The notes beneath the pieces are model-generated. The model was not told the origin of the DNA. It did not search any database and worked only from the letters and a program-made list of their open reading frames with translations. The position numbers and the translations under genes were made by a program. Shown here piece by piece: positions 15,279 through 23,304 of a DNA stretch of 38,539 nt (positions within the stretch are counted from its first letter, which is position 1; each line of letters starts with the position of its first letter). Location: positions 1-38,539 of the IMG/VR virus record IMGVR_UViG_3300036715_002709; one strand, given 5' to 3'. The DNA is from a virus.

Positions 15279-15300
15279 ATTATATCATAATAAACTTAAG
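15279..15300 (-). promoter_or_regulatory. Extended -10 promoter for small-gene operon
   Basis: TTAAGTTTATTA followed by TGATATAAT on the minus strand, ahead of the 45-aa gene at 15253. Confidence 0.7.
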
Positions 15301-15310
15301 GTGACCTTAA

Positions 15311-15892
15311 ATGACTTTTCAAAAACTACTAGAAAAATTTACAGATATTGGAAAATTATCCGATACACAACTCAAGAAAGGACACCCACTTACTAATGAA
15401 GATTTTGTAGAAGTTGATGGCACTGTTTTTTTCAATGCAATTACAAAAATAAAAATTAATGACATTGCAAGATTAAACAAGGGATTGCCGTCAAAAGGAT
15501 TACATACTCTTACAGTATATAAGCGTGATGATTATAACAAGATGAAATGTTACATAGGTGAAAATAATTCATCAGGATATGCATTACAAGATAAACACGA
15601 ACTTGTATCTGTATTCAGTTCATTAGGTTCTTCAGGTAATGCAATTATGTTGTCTGCTGTTAAAAATGGTGCTAATCATTTAGATTGTTTTGCGTTACGT
15701 GATAAAGAAGGAAATATCTCAGGTCCATTGTACTCATTGTATTCAAAACATGGTTTCAAAATTGACAAATCAATGAATTCAGGAAAACCAGGTGAGTCAT
15801 ATGCAATTGTTAAAGGCGTTTCAGATTACGTTGATGATAATGAAATTGTTCATCCTGATGATGAAAGAGTCGTTATCTTTATGAAACGATAA
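15311..15892 (+). CDS. Possible internal head protein, weak acetyltransferase resemblance
   Basis: A 193-residue protein with ATG behind AAGGTGACCTTAA and a late promoter 33 nt upstream. The N-terminus MTFQKLLEKF resembles the capsid-targeting starts of other proteins here, with L-L-E at residues 6-8. The segment ANHLDCFALRDKEG...LYSLYSKHGF recalls the C-terminal part of GNAT acetyltransferases (LDCF...LY...GF), but the acetyl-CoA loop is not clear. Its 3' end overlaps the convergent amidohydrolase gene by 14 nt. The late plus-strand expression supports a virion role; enzyme activity is a guess. Confidence 0.55.
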   Translation: MTFQKLLEKFTDIGKLSDTQLKKGHPLTNEDFVEVDGTVFFNAITKIKINDIARLNKGLPSKGLHTLTVYKRDDYNKMKCYIGENNSSGYALQDKHELVSVFSSLGSSGNAIMLSAVKNGANHLDCFALRDKEGNISGPLYSLYSKHGFKIDKSMNSGKPGESYAIVKGVSDYVDDNEIVHPDDERVVIFMKR

Positions 15893-16622
15893 TCATTCCT
15901 GCTTCATAATTGCTGATAATTTCAAGAACATTGAATATATCAGCTTTTAAATTATCGAAATTATCAGTCTTAATTGCAACAAAATCTTCATTCCTCATAT
16001 ACAATTTCCTATTAACCTCAATCATAATGCTTTGAACTTTATCACGATGTGTTGCATACCTATCAGGACATATGCTACCACTGTATGGATAATTGAAACT
16101 TACCTTATATCCTTTAGATGATAGATATTTGTAAATTTTCAATATGAGATACTGATCGGGTGCGTTATAATCAGTGAATCCAATACATATATCAGGTTCT
16201 GCAATTCCTGCAATTCTATAACCAATTCCTTCTTGAAAAGAATGGCAATCAACAATTACTGAAACTGGATATATACCATGATATTGTTCTACAAAACTCT
16301 CTAATTTTTTGTGATAATCAATATATTCTGATATATCATAATTTTCAACAGTTTTTAGTCGAAAACCATCAAGTGTTTTTGTGTAGATAATACCACGACC
16401 AGCATTATTATTATCATATTCACGTGAATCATTGAATCGTTCCATATCAATATGTAGACGGCTTTTATCTGCAATCAATCTGGTTGATGCATCATACACA
16501 AATAATTCATCTGTGAACCAGTCAGTTGAATAGAATAATTCTTTTTTAAGTGTTTCATCATTTACGAGGAATAATCCACGCTCATAAATTTTCGAACTTG
16601 CATGTGGGATGTTTAATATCAT
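15879..16622 (-). CDS. N-formylglutamate amidohydrolase-like protein
   Basis: A 247-residue protein of the FGase family. Conserved elements are IPHASSKI (5-12), DWFTDELF (34-41), RLHIDMERFND (55-65), VDCHSF (124-129), DICIGFTD (144-151), YPYSGS (178-183) and IMIEVNRKLYM (199-209). The zinc-binding His and Asp/Glu positions are kept. In bacteria the enzyme releases formate from N-formylglutamate in histidine breakdown. In a phage the substrate is unknown, and another N-acylated amino acid or peptide is possible. The gene is complete and stands alone, 53 nt from the primase gene. Confidence 0.8.
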   Translation of the reverse strand: MILNIPHASSKIYERGLFLVNDETLKKELFYSTDWFTDELFVYDASTRLIADKSRLHIDMERFNDSREYDNNNAGRGIIYTKTLDGFRLKTVENYDISEYIDYHKKLESFVEQYHGIYPVSVIVDCHSFQEGIGYRIAGIAEPDICIGFTDYNAPDQYLILKIYKYLSSKGYKVSFNYPYSGSICPDRYATHRDKVQSIMIEVNRKLYMRNEDFVAIKTDNFDNLKADIFNVLEIISNYEAGMIIVS

Positions 16623-16675
16623 AATTTCACTTCTTCGGCACTGTTGTACCTTTTATTTTTATTTAAGGTTATATC

Positions 16676-17695
16676 TTAATCCATCTTTAAACGAACTAAT
16701 GCTGATAATCCTTGGAACACATTATTATCAAGAAACTTTTGTAATTTCTCTCTGCTTCCGCCTCTTGTAAGTATAGCATTAAAGTCTTTAAAGTTAATTT
16801 TAGGCCACACCATAACTTTAAAATTACGGATTGCATAATTTATTGCTTTTTTTAAACCAGTTTTATCAATATTAGTGTTATCATATACAAATATAGGTTC
16901 TTTTGCCATCTTGAGGAATTCCTCAGGAAAATCTGCACCTAAACAAGCAACTACATTTTTATCTTCAATACTCATTGCATCAAAGGTAGCCTCAAAAATA
17001 TATAACGGTTTATTAAAATCAACATTAAATAGATTCCACACTTTCCATCCTACATTATCTTCAGGAATTCTTGTGTAGAAATCTTTGTTCTTTGTACTTC
17101 TTGATGTAAACCCATATAATCTCTTTCCATAAAACAATGGTATTATTATGTAATCAGTAAGGTTCTTTTCTTTATCATCATCTTTAAATATCCCATTTCC
17201 TTGAACCTCAAAGAAATAATGATAATCATCCTTTGCAATTCCTCGTGTTTGTAGGTATTCATCCGCATATGAACCATCAGTGATATTATGAAAAATATCT
17301 GGAATATCAAACACATAAGGTGGACGAAAGGTATCATCTATATCTAATGTCTCTATAACAGGTTCAGATTTTTCTTGTTGAAGGAATTCTTGAATATGAT
17401 TGATTTTGTTACCATTCATTTCTTGAGTGTATGATTGAAGTAATGAAGGATAATAATCCCTAAGGAAACCATACATATTGCTTGAATATTCACAATCTCC
17501 ATTGAAACATTTTACAACGTCATGATCAAATGATGATTTTGTATATAGATGAAATCGTTTAGAGCGTTTGTTTTTACCATCACCACATATTGGGCAACGT
17601 GCAGTATAATCTTGTCGTGTTCTTCTGCCAAGTGAATTCGATGGAAGCGCTAACTCAAAGAATTTGACATTAATATCATTTAGCGTTGCACCCAT
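16676..17695 (-). CDS. 61: DNA primase gp61
   Basis: A 339-residue primase, the same length as T4 gp61 (342). The N-terminal zinc ribbon has C34-x2-C37 and C63-x4-C68 around FHLYTKSSF. The TOPRIM core has IFEATFDAMSI (E235, D239), YDN at 271-273 and KDFNAI (D304). It makes RNA primers for lagging-strand synthesis together with the replicative helicase. ATG behind AAGGGGAATAA. No gp41 helicase is in the window. Confidence 0.9.
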   Translation of the reverse strand: MGATLNDINVKFFELALPSNSLGRRTRQDYTARCPICGDGKNKRSKRFHLYTKSSFDHDVVKCFNGDCEYSSNMYGFLRDYYPSLLQSYTQEMNGNKINHIQEFLQQEKSEPVIETLDIDDTFRPPYVFDIPDIFHNITDGSYADEYLQTRGIAKDDYHYFFEVQGNGIFKDDDKEKNLTDYIIIPLFYGKRLYGFTSRSTKNKDFYTRIPEDNVGWKVWNLFNVDFNKPLYIFEATFDAMSIEDKNVVACLGADFPEEFLKMAKEPIFVYDNTNIDKTGLKKAINYAIRNFKVMVWPKINFKDFNAILTRGGSREKLQKFLDNNVFQGLSALVRLKMD

Positions 17696-17721
17696 TTATT
17701 CCCCTTAATTTAAAAATCCAA

Positions 17722-17949
17722 TCATACAACCTCTATTTTCTGAATATCATTGAAACTAAATGAATATTCTTCACATTCTTTATCGATACAACAAAAATAT
17801 TCTTCTTCATCTAAATCAACATCTGTAATCCTATACAACATATCGTTAACTGTAACCATAACATCACCAGTCATTTGTAACTCAATAATGTCTTCTATTG
17901 TGACGTTAGGTAATGAATTTCTATATTCTGTGTATGTAATTGTTCTCAT
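17722..17949 (-). CDS. Unknown acidic protein, 75 aa
   Basis: ATG behind GAAGGAATTTAA in the repeated leader. It looks like a small beta-structured protein (RITDVDLDEEEYFCCIDKE). Promoter at 17983. It is the first gene upstream of the primase in the same direction. No function recognised. Confidence 0.55.
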   Translation of the reverse strand: MRTITYTEYRNSLPNVTIEDIIELQMTGDVMVTVNDMLYRITDVDLDEEEYFCCIDKECEEYSFSFNDIQKIEVV

Positions 17950-18010
17950 TTAAATTCCTTCTTTCATTCGTTTGTTACAATAATTATATCATAATAATCT
18001 TAAAATAAGA
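17950..18010 (-). promoter_or_regulatory. Extended -10 promoter plus conserved 5' leader
   Basis: The -10 TGATATAAT lies at 17983-17991 with AAGATTATTA upstream. The leader TTACAA...GAATGAAAGAAGGA is nearly identical to those at 18320 and 37861. Confidence 0.7.
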
Positions 18011-18319
18011 TTAATAATTATCATTATATTTTTTCTTTGAAGATGAAAATGTAGCCATATCCTCAGAACAAAGATATAAATTACTCATAATAGTATTGAG
18101 TTTCATATCATCTGATGTACGATTAACGCTCTGAATAAAGCGTGCAATATGTGTCTTACTACGAAATGCACCTGCAATCTTCAATAACGTTTCTTTTTTC
18201 CATGCAATGTCATGTGAATTCCAAAATTCTTTAACCAAATCTTTTGATAATTTGTTAAGATTTTCTTTGTTATCAAAGTTCCATTTTGTGTCATTAATAA
18301 TTACGATGTTATCAGTCAT
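18011..18319 (-). CDS. Unknown protein, 102 aa
   Basis: Start at ATG 18319 (GAAGGATTTAAAATG); the alternative at 18337 lies within the leader. Charged helical protein, no motif recognised. Its last codons overlap the promoter region of the next gene. Confidence 0.55.
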   Translation of the reverse strand: MTDNIVIINDTKWNFDNKENLNKLSKDLVKEFWNSHDIAWKKETLLKIAGAFRSKTHIARFIQSVNRTSDDMKLNTIMSNLYLCSEDMATFSSSKKKYNDNY

Positions 18320-18375
18320 TTTAAATCCTTCTTTCATTCATTTGTTACAATAATTATATCATAATAACCTTAATG
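18320..18375 (-). promoter_or_regulatory. Extended -10 promoter plus conserved 5' leader
   Basis: TTAAGGTTATTA then TGATATAAT (18353-18361) with the same TTGTAACAAATGAATGAAAG leader as at 17950 and 37861. Confidence 0.7.
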
Positions 18376-18402
18376 TATTATAAAGAAAATCTTCTAATTA
18401 TT

Positions 18403-18477
18403 CAATGTATAAAATAAAATAACTGGGTTATATATTATAGTTATTTTATTTTATACATTGATTGGGAAACCCCAATC
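18403..18477 (-). terminator. Double hairpin after the TonB-receptor-like gene
   Basis: A GATTGGG/CCCAATC hairpin (18460-18477) overlaps the stop codon. It is followed by a perfect 22-bp inverted repeat (arms 18403-18424 and 18439-18460) around a 14-nt loop. There is no long T-run, so termination is likely but not certain. Confidence 0.55.
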
Positions 18478-20182
18478 AAAAATTATACCCAAGTCTTGCA
18501 GTAAAACTTCGCTCAGGTACATCAACTGCAGAACCCATAACCCTACCATCATTATTGAATATATTGTTTAATGTTATTCCATATAACCATTTATTGTAAG
18601 TATTTGAATAACCAACATCAAATGTATTCAATCCTTTATTGTTATATTCATTATATGCAGAATTTATAACTCTTACATCATTCATATCTGATGCAGATAA
18701 GTTAATTCCTTTATGTGCATAATTCCAGGTAACAAAATAATGATTATATTCATTTTTCCAATAAACTTTCCAAGGAGTGATTTTACTCATATAATCTGAA
18801 TCATCTTTCCCATATACATATTGAAAATTAAATACAGAACCGAATAAATCTTTATCATATGTTAATGTTGCATCTACACCTTTAACGATACCATTTCCAA
18901 CATTTTGTACTTGATATTGATCTACACCAGATATACGACCAACTTTAACACTTGATATTGCATTATCAAGATGCATATAATAACCACTGATATTGTAAGT
19001 AAAATAATTAATCACATCTTTAATACCTAAAGAATATGTTGTTGACGTTTCTGGAACTAATGAATTATTCGGTACATCATTTCCTTTACCTGTAGTTATT
19101 GAATAATAAAGATTATTCGCTGTAGGAAGTTTATATCCACCTCTTATGCTACCATATACAATATTTTTTTGTAATTCTACATTGTAACTGTATGTGTCGA
19201 AATTCTTAGTAACATCATTTTGTCTGTTTGTAGTTTGTGCCCATACACCATCAATATTTGTTTTTAATTTAATACCATCCAGTTCATTTTTGTAACCGAT
19301 ACCTGCAGTTGTAGTATTATATGTAAAATCTTTTTGATTATACATAAGATCTTCGTATGAATCCATCAATTTAACATTAAAACCAGAATCAAAATTATGT
19401 ATATATTTAGCACCATAAACATTATTAGTTGAATCAATCTCATTACCATTATCGTCTACATTTTCTACAAATCGTTGATAACTTATATTGAATATATCAT
19501 TACTAGTTAGTTTATATGAATCTTTGATGAAAATATAATTCTGATCTAGATATGTATATGTTTTTCCTTGAATATATTTGTCTAATCTGTCAATATCTGA
19601 TGATGTGCTATATAAAGCAATAAAAGTATTGTTTCCTGTATTATTTTTAATAAAGATTGCATTTTGATTGTATGCAGTATGATCGATATTATTATAATCA
19701 TCTGTTTTGTATAACTTCAACCCGACAGTTGTATTATCATATTTCTCAGTTGCAATTAATTTTCTACCTTGATCATATGAACTATATTCTGTGTATATTT
19801 GTGAAACATCAGTAAGATGCGAATCAACACTTAAACCAATTGCATTTCCTGATTCCAATTTGTAATCTACAAACTCATTAGGTATCCATGAAAAATATTG
19901 ATTTGGGCCGCTTCTGAAATTTGAATTATTCATAATAACATCTTCAAATTTGACACCAACTAATTCGCCTTGAAGTCCCTGAATTACTGGACTATTCATT
20001 CCAGGTGCAGTTTGTTGAATATTCATTTTAGTTTGTATTGCACTAAAATCAACCTCATTATCTCTGTATTCAGGAATAGATATATATGATGATGAATTTG
20101 CATCAACAATTATTGGTGGTAATGTAATATTATCTGATGCAGATAATATCATTCCTATTAATAATGATAAAAATATTTTCAT
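18476..20182 (-). CDS. TonB-dependent receptor-like outer membrane protein with reduced plug
   Basis: A 568-residue protein with a signal peptide (MKIFLSLLIGMILSA, likely cut after residue 15) and a TonB-box-like ITLPPIIVDA (19-28). It then has plug features: PVIQGLQGELVGVKFEDV (65-82) and NNSNFRSGPNQY (85-96), a pattern typical of siderophore and haem receptors (IRGL...DGV..NN..FR.GPNQY). The rest is amphipathic beta strands ending in SFTARLGYNF, with the terminal Phe needed for barrel assembly. Bacterial receptors usually have 650-750 residues. Here the plug stretch RIEVVRGP-SVLYGS-AIGG is replaced by the short YKLESGNAIGLS. It is driven by a weak member of the extended -10 family and closed by strong hairpins. 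Possible roles are nutrient uptake, receptor decoy or superinfection exclusion. The family call is solid; the role is not known. Confidence 0.8.
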   Translation of the reverse strand: MKIFLSLLIGMILSASDNITLPPIIVDANSSSYISIPEYRDNEVDFSAIQTKMNIQQTAPGMNSPVIQGLQGELVGVKFEDVIMNNSNFRSGPNQYFSWIPNEFVDYKLESGNAIGLSVDSHLTDVSQIYTEYSSYDQGRKLIATEKYDNTTVGLKLYKTDDYNNIDHTAYNQNAIFIKNNTGNNTFIALYSTSSDIDRLDKYIQGKTYTYLDQNYIFIKDSYKLTSNDIFNISYQRFVENVDDNGNEIDSTNNVYGAKYIHNFDSGFNVKLMDSYEDLMYNQKDFTYNTTTAGIGYKNELDGIKLKTNIDGVWAQTTNRQNDVTKNFDTYSYNVELQKNIVYGSIRGGYKLPTANNLYYSITTGKGNDVPNNSLVPETSTTYSLGIKDVINYFTYNISGYYMHLDNAISSVKVGRISGVDQYQVQNVGNGIVKGVDATLTYDKDLFGSVFNFQYVYGKDDSDYMSKITPWKVYWKNEYNHYFVTWNYAHKGINLSASDMNDVRVINSAYNEYNNKGLNTFDVGYSNTYNKWLYGITLNNIFNNDGRVMGSAVDVPERSFTARLGYNF

Positions 20183-20193
20183 TTATTTCCTTT

Positions 20194-20201
20194 TATAAAT
20201 A
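20194..20201 (+). promoter_or_regulatory. T4-type late promoter (plus strand)
   Basis: Exact TATAAATA, 24 nt before the TTG start at 20226. It overlaps the minus-strand promoter of the receptor gene. Confidence 0.55.
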
Positions 20202-20216
20202 TCGTAATTAACCTAA
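20195..20216 (-). promoter_or_regulatory. Weak extended -10-family promoter for the receptor gene
   Basis: TAGGTTAATTACGATATTTAT on the minus strand resembles the gp52 promoter AAGGTTAATTATGATATAAT but has CG for TG and a poorer -10. It lies 12 nt from the start at 20182. Confidence 0.4.
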
Positions 20217-20225
20217 AGGCCAATT

Positions 20226-20663
20226 TTGAAAAGATTCGATTTGATGTATCTAGATTTGTTAAATTCAGACTTATTAACTGATGATATGAGAAAAAATCTC
20301 AATATTGATGATGTTCGTGAGGAATTCTATGAGAAAACAAGATTCAACGAGATAAACAGTTATGAAATTGTTTATGCCTGTTTTGAGATTGCTATCACAC
20401 AGAATATTAAATTTAGCATTAATAATCTTATCAATGCTTTCAATGTAGTTAACCCAAAACATCATGTATTAGTTAAAGATTATCTTGATGATAAAATCAT
20501 TAAATTAATAAACGAATATAAGGATCAAACTGAAATTTATATTCTTATTGAATTAACTCAAGCACATCATTATTTTGATTATACTGCAGGATTTAATCCA
20601 AATAAGAAGATATGGTTAAAACATAAAGTTGTATCCCATATCATTCAGAAATTCAAAAATTAA
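20226..20663 (+). CDS. Unknown protein, 145 aa, likely late
   Basis: TTG start behind AAAGGCCAATT; an in-frame ATG follows six codons later. Helical, Asn/Asp/Ile-rich product with no recognised domain. Divergent from the receptor gene, it shares the short region with the late promoter at 20194, and its end overlaps the 72-aa gene by 4 nt. Confidence 0.55.
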   Translation: MKRFDLMYLDLLNSDLLTDDMRKNLNIDDVREEFYEKTRFNEINSYEIVYACFEIAITQNIKFSINNLINAFNVVNPKHHVLVKDYLDDKIIKLINEYKDQTEIYILIELTQAHHYFDYTAGFNPNKKIWLKHKVVSHIIQKFKN

Positions 20664-20878
20664 ACTTCTGAAGGCGCTTCAACATCAACAACAGTAAACT
20701 GTTCTTTCAATGAACTAAGTTCAACTGTAAGTGCTTGAACTGCTGCATTATGAATGATTTGTTCCAATTGAAATTTCTCCTGAATTTGCACGATACGAGC
20801 AAAAATCATTTTAGCTTGTTCTGGCAATGTTGCCATATCATAAGTTACACCGTCAAGTACGAATTGTTTTTCTTCCAT
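20660..20878 (-). CDS. DUF6447-like small protein, 72 aa
   Basis: The start FVLDGVTYDMATLPEQAKM followed by a glutamine-rich coiled helix (IVQIQEKFQLEQ) matches the small phage/bacterial family with IDGKEYDLDSLSDEAK. Function unknown. It follows the 57-aa gene by a 1-nt gap. Confidence 0.6.
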   Translation of the reverse strand: MEEKQFVLDGVTYDMATLPEQAKMIFARIVQIQEKFQLEQIIHNAAVQALTVELSSLKEQFTVVDVEAPSEV

Positions 20879-20879
20879 T

Positions 20880-21053
20880 TTAGTTTCCTTTTATTTTGAT
20901 TAATGTGTTTATATTAACAGTAATTGTCTCAGGATGTCCTGATTGAGTCATATAGATGGCATCTACTAAGTTTCCTTTAAATGCATTAACAACCATTTTT
21001 GGCGAATCTGCAAGTTTTAATCTTACATTATCACCTAGTTTAATTTCTTTCAT
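20880..21053 (-). CDS. Small protein resembling DUF2158/YodC, 57 aa
   Basis: Start at ATG 21053 (AAAGGAATAAAAATG) rather than 21077. MKEIKLGDNVRLKLADSPKM recalls YodC-like proteins (GDVVRLKSGGPKMTV). The start lies inside the end of the frame reported for rnh's downstream region, indicating tight packing. Function unknown. Confidence 0.55.
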   Translation of the reverse strand: MKEIKLGDNVRLKLADSPKMVVNAFKGNLVDAIYMTQSGHPETITVNINTLIKIKGN

Positions 21054-21063
21054 TTTTATTCCT

Positions 21064-22161
21064 TTATAACCAATCATCTAATGATGAGGTTTCTTTAACA
21101 ACGAATTGTTTTTCATCAAGATAAAAATCTTGTACGTTTTTAGCTAGTTCAATAAAATTATTTTCACCAAGAAATGTAAGGATACTGTTTTTGTTATAAA
21201 ATAATTCAGTTTGTGAAAATTCTGCAAGTATTTTATCTTCTATGTTTTTAGGTATTTCAGAAAACATCACTAATGTTTTGTTTCTCTCATAATTCTGACG
21301 ATACATTGGATGTGCATTGAGGTTTTCCTCAAGATTAAGTATAAAATTTTCTATTGCTTTAGCACCGAATGAAACTGTTTTGAATATGTCTAATTCACCT
21401 GTTTCTATACCTTTATTAGGTCCTGATTTGAATTTTTTTTGAACGGTAAATTCTTTATATAATTTCTCTGAGATTGTTAATGAATTGAAATCGTTGACCT
21501 GTTTAACATGAATGTCATTAGTTTTTAAATAGCTTATGAAGGCATCACTGAATTCCGTACCTTGTTTGATATTAGGAACATTATCCGCACTATCACCTGA
21601 AAGTATATGTTCTTTAGTCCATTTTTCCATCTCATTTTTTGATAATGAGACAAATGATTGTTTAATTGGTGCGTATAATGCAATGTTATCAAGTTTCAAT
21701 AATTGTTTAAAGTCTTTATCTTCTGATATTACAAGTGTTCTTTCTTTAAGGTTTTTTGCAAGAATAGCGATTACATCATCACCTTCAGCACCTTTTACAC
21801 CAATAACTTTATATGGAAAAATCTCTCTAATTTGTTCAATAAACTGATTTGCGAATTCATAAAATTCTTCAAAGTTAATATCTGACTCATCCCTACTCTT
21901 TGCACGTTGTGCTTTATAATCAGGATAAAAATCTTTTCTCCAGTTGTTTCCTCGTACATCAAGGCATAACACCATCTCACCATATTCACATTGATATTTC
22001 TTTTGGATCAATCTCAATGAATTAAGCATAAGGTGTTTATAAAATTGTATAAAATCAACTGTTTTGTATTTTTTTGTTTCTTTATCTTTCTTAGGTCTTG
22101 CCTGAGAAACTGCTGTGAACAAATTTCTTGATGAAAGATGTGAATAATCTACAAGTATCAA
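21064..22161 (-). CDS. rnh: RNase H / 5'-3' exonuclease (T4 Rnh, FEN-1 family)
   Basis: A 365-residue flap-endonuclease-family enzyme. Metal-binding residues are visible in MILVDYSHL (D5), RKDFYPDYKAQR (about 74-85), GAEGDDVIA (about 123-131), ISEDKDFKQL and LSGDSADNVPN, the standard FEN acid cluster. In T4, Rnh removes RNA primers from Okazaki fragments and works with gp32 and the clamp. T4 Rnh has 305 residues; this one has a longer C-terminus ending in SLDDWL, a possible SSB- or clamp-contact tail. TTG start behind AAGGATAGAT. It lies 30 nt after gp32, as in a lagging-strand operon. Confidence 0.88.
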   Translation of the reverse strand: MILVDYSHLSSRNLFTAVSQARPKKDKETKKYKTVDFIQFYKHLMLNSLRLIQKKYQCEYGEMVLCLDVRGNNWRKDFYPDYKAQRAKSRDESDINFEEFYEFANQFIEQIREIFPYKVIGVKGAEGDDVIAILAKNLKERTLVISEDKDFKQLLKLDNIALYAPIKQSFVSLSKNEMEKWTKEHILSGDSADNVPNIKQGTEFSDAFISYLKTNDIHVKQVNDFNSLTISEKLYKEFTVQKKFKSGPNKGIETGELDIFKTVSFGAKAIENFILNLEENLNAHPMYRQNYERNKTLVMFSEIPKNIEDKILAEFSQTELFYNKNSILTFLGENNFIELAKNVQDFYLDEKQFVVKETSSLDDWL

Positions 22162-22191
22162 ATCTATCCTTTCATTTTTATTGTGGACCTA

Positions 22192-23154
22192 TTAAAGGTC
22201 CGACAAGAATGCTAAATCATCTGCATCATCAATTGAATCCGCTTCTTTTTCTACAACTTTTTCAGTTTTTATTTTTTTAACTGGTTCGTCTGCAATAGTT
22301 TTTCTATCTGCCTTCATTACCATATCGTCAAGATCATCAAGACCTGTATCGATTGCTGGTGCAGATTTACCAGTTCCTTGTGCAGGTTTGTTTGTTTCTT
22401 TTGTTCCCATTACGAAAGCAAATTTATCAGCAAGTTCTGCATATGTTTTGAAATGTTTTACATCTTCAAATTCTTTAAGATTTATTGTACGAGTTGTAAT
22501 AACATCAATTGCTTCATCTTTTGAATCAAAAACTTCTGATGGTGACATGATAACTGTGTCATCATATGTTGGAAATCCACCTGCACCATTTTTAATTTTC
22601 AATTTGATGTTTGCACCTTTAAATGCATGCCACAATGGAATTGGTTTTTCACCCATTGACAAATCTTTTTCTGATGGATTTGTAACTGACATAAATTTAT
22701 CATACAATTTTGTTCCAAATTTCCAGTAAAAGATTTTACCTTCATTAGATGGATTTTCAGGATCTTTAACGATAAGTACGTTAGTAATGTAATTGATTTT
22801 ACGACTAAATGGACGTGCTTCATCTTTTGCTTCATCAGTTCCGATAGCATTCATTTCAAGGTAATGTTCAGTAATAGGACATGGTAATCCTAATGTAGAT
22901 GGACTATCTTCGATATACCACAATTTTTTATTACGGGATTTACTCCAAATACCAAATGAATGTGAATACATTTTTGTGTATGGTTTACCATTTTGATCTG
23001 GTAATAAACGAATGATTGCTTGACCATCACCTTTTTCATCACGTGATAATTTCCATTCACGTTCATCTGGCACGTATGTCGATTTTGTTTGTTGGCTATG
23101 TGCCGATAAATTTTTTGTAACGTCTGCCCAGTTTTCTTCAAATAAATTAATCAT
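22192..23154 (-). CDS. 32: Single-stranded DNA-binding protein gp32
   Basis: Start at ATG 23154 (AAGGAACAAAATTATG), 320 aa. T4 gp32 layout: N-terminal self-interaction segment; OB-fold core with DGQAIIRLLPD, SHSFGIWSKSRNKKLWYIEDSP, CPITEHY and NPSNEGKIFYWKFGTKLYDKF; and an acidic C-terminal tail (DSIDDADDLAFLSDL) for partner binding. The T4 zinc ligands (His and three Cys) are not kept: only one Cys remains near the CPITEH position, so this is a zinc-less variant as in some T4 relatives. It coats ssDNA during replication and recombination. The leader contains repeated sequence that may serve autoregulation, and a late promoter sits at 23289. Confidence 0.88.
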   Translation of the reverse strand: MINLFEENWADVTKNLSAHSQQTKSTYVPDEREWKLSRDEKGDGQAIIRLLPDQNGKPYTKMYSHSFGIWSKSRNKKLWYIEDSPSTLGLPCPITEHYLEMNAIGTDEAKDEARPFSRKINYITNVLIVKDPENPSNEGKIFYWKFGTKLYDKFMSVTNPSEKDLSMGEKPIPLWHAFKGANIKLKIKNGAGGFPTYDDTVIMSPSEVFDSKDEAIDVITTRTINLKEFEDVKHFKTYAELADKFAFVMGTKETNKPAQGTGKSAPAIDTGLDDLDDMVMKADRKTIADEPVKKIKTEKVVEKEADSIDDADDLAFLSDL

Positions 23155-23260
23155 AATTTTGTTCCTTTTTAACGATTGTTTAACGATGTGTTTTAGATAT
23201 AATATCAACTTTAGCGATTGTTTAACGATAATGTAACGAGTAAAATTCTTTTACATTTTT
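23155..23260 (-). promoter_or_regulatory. gp32 leader with repeated CGTTA boxes
   Basis: ATCGTTAAACAATCG occurs twice (followed by CTAAA or TTAAA), with further CGTTA copies nearby. This repeat-rich, weakly structured AU-rich leader lies where T4 gp32 binds its own mRNA to repress translation. Confidence 0.45.
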
Positions 23261-23288
23261 GGATGTCTCCTTTTTATGTAATCGAATT

Positions 23289-23296
23289 TATTTATA
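23289..23296 (-). promoter_or_regulatory. T4-type late promoter
   Basis: Exact TATAAATA within ATATAAATAAATTC on the minus strand, overlapping the end of the gp45 gene region and directed at gp32. Confidence 0.55.
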
Positions 23297-23304
23297 TTTT
23301 TAAA

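Noticed and set aside
22388-22729. Plus-strand frame inside gp32
   Set aside because: Antisense shadow of a conserved gene, Ser/Phe-rich as expected from reversed Lys/Glu codons.
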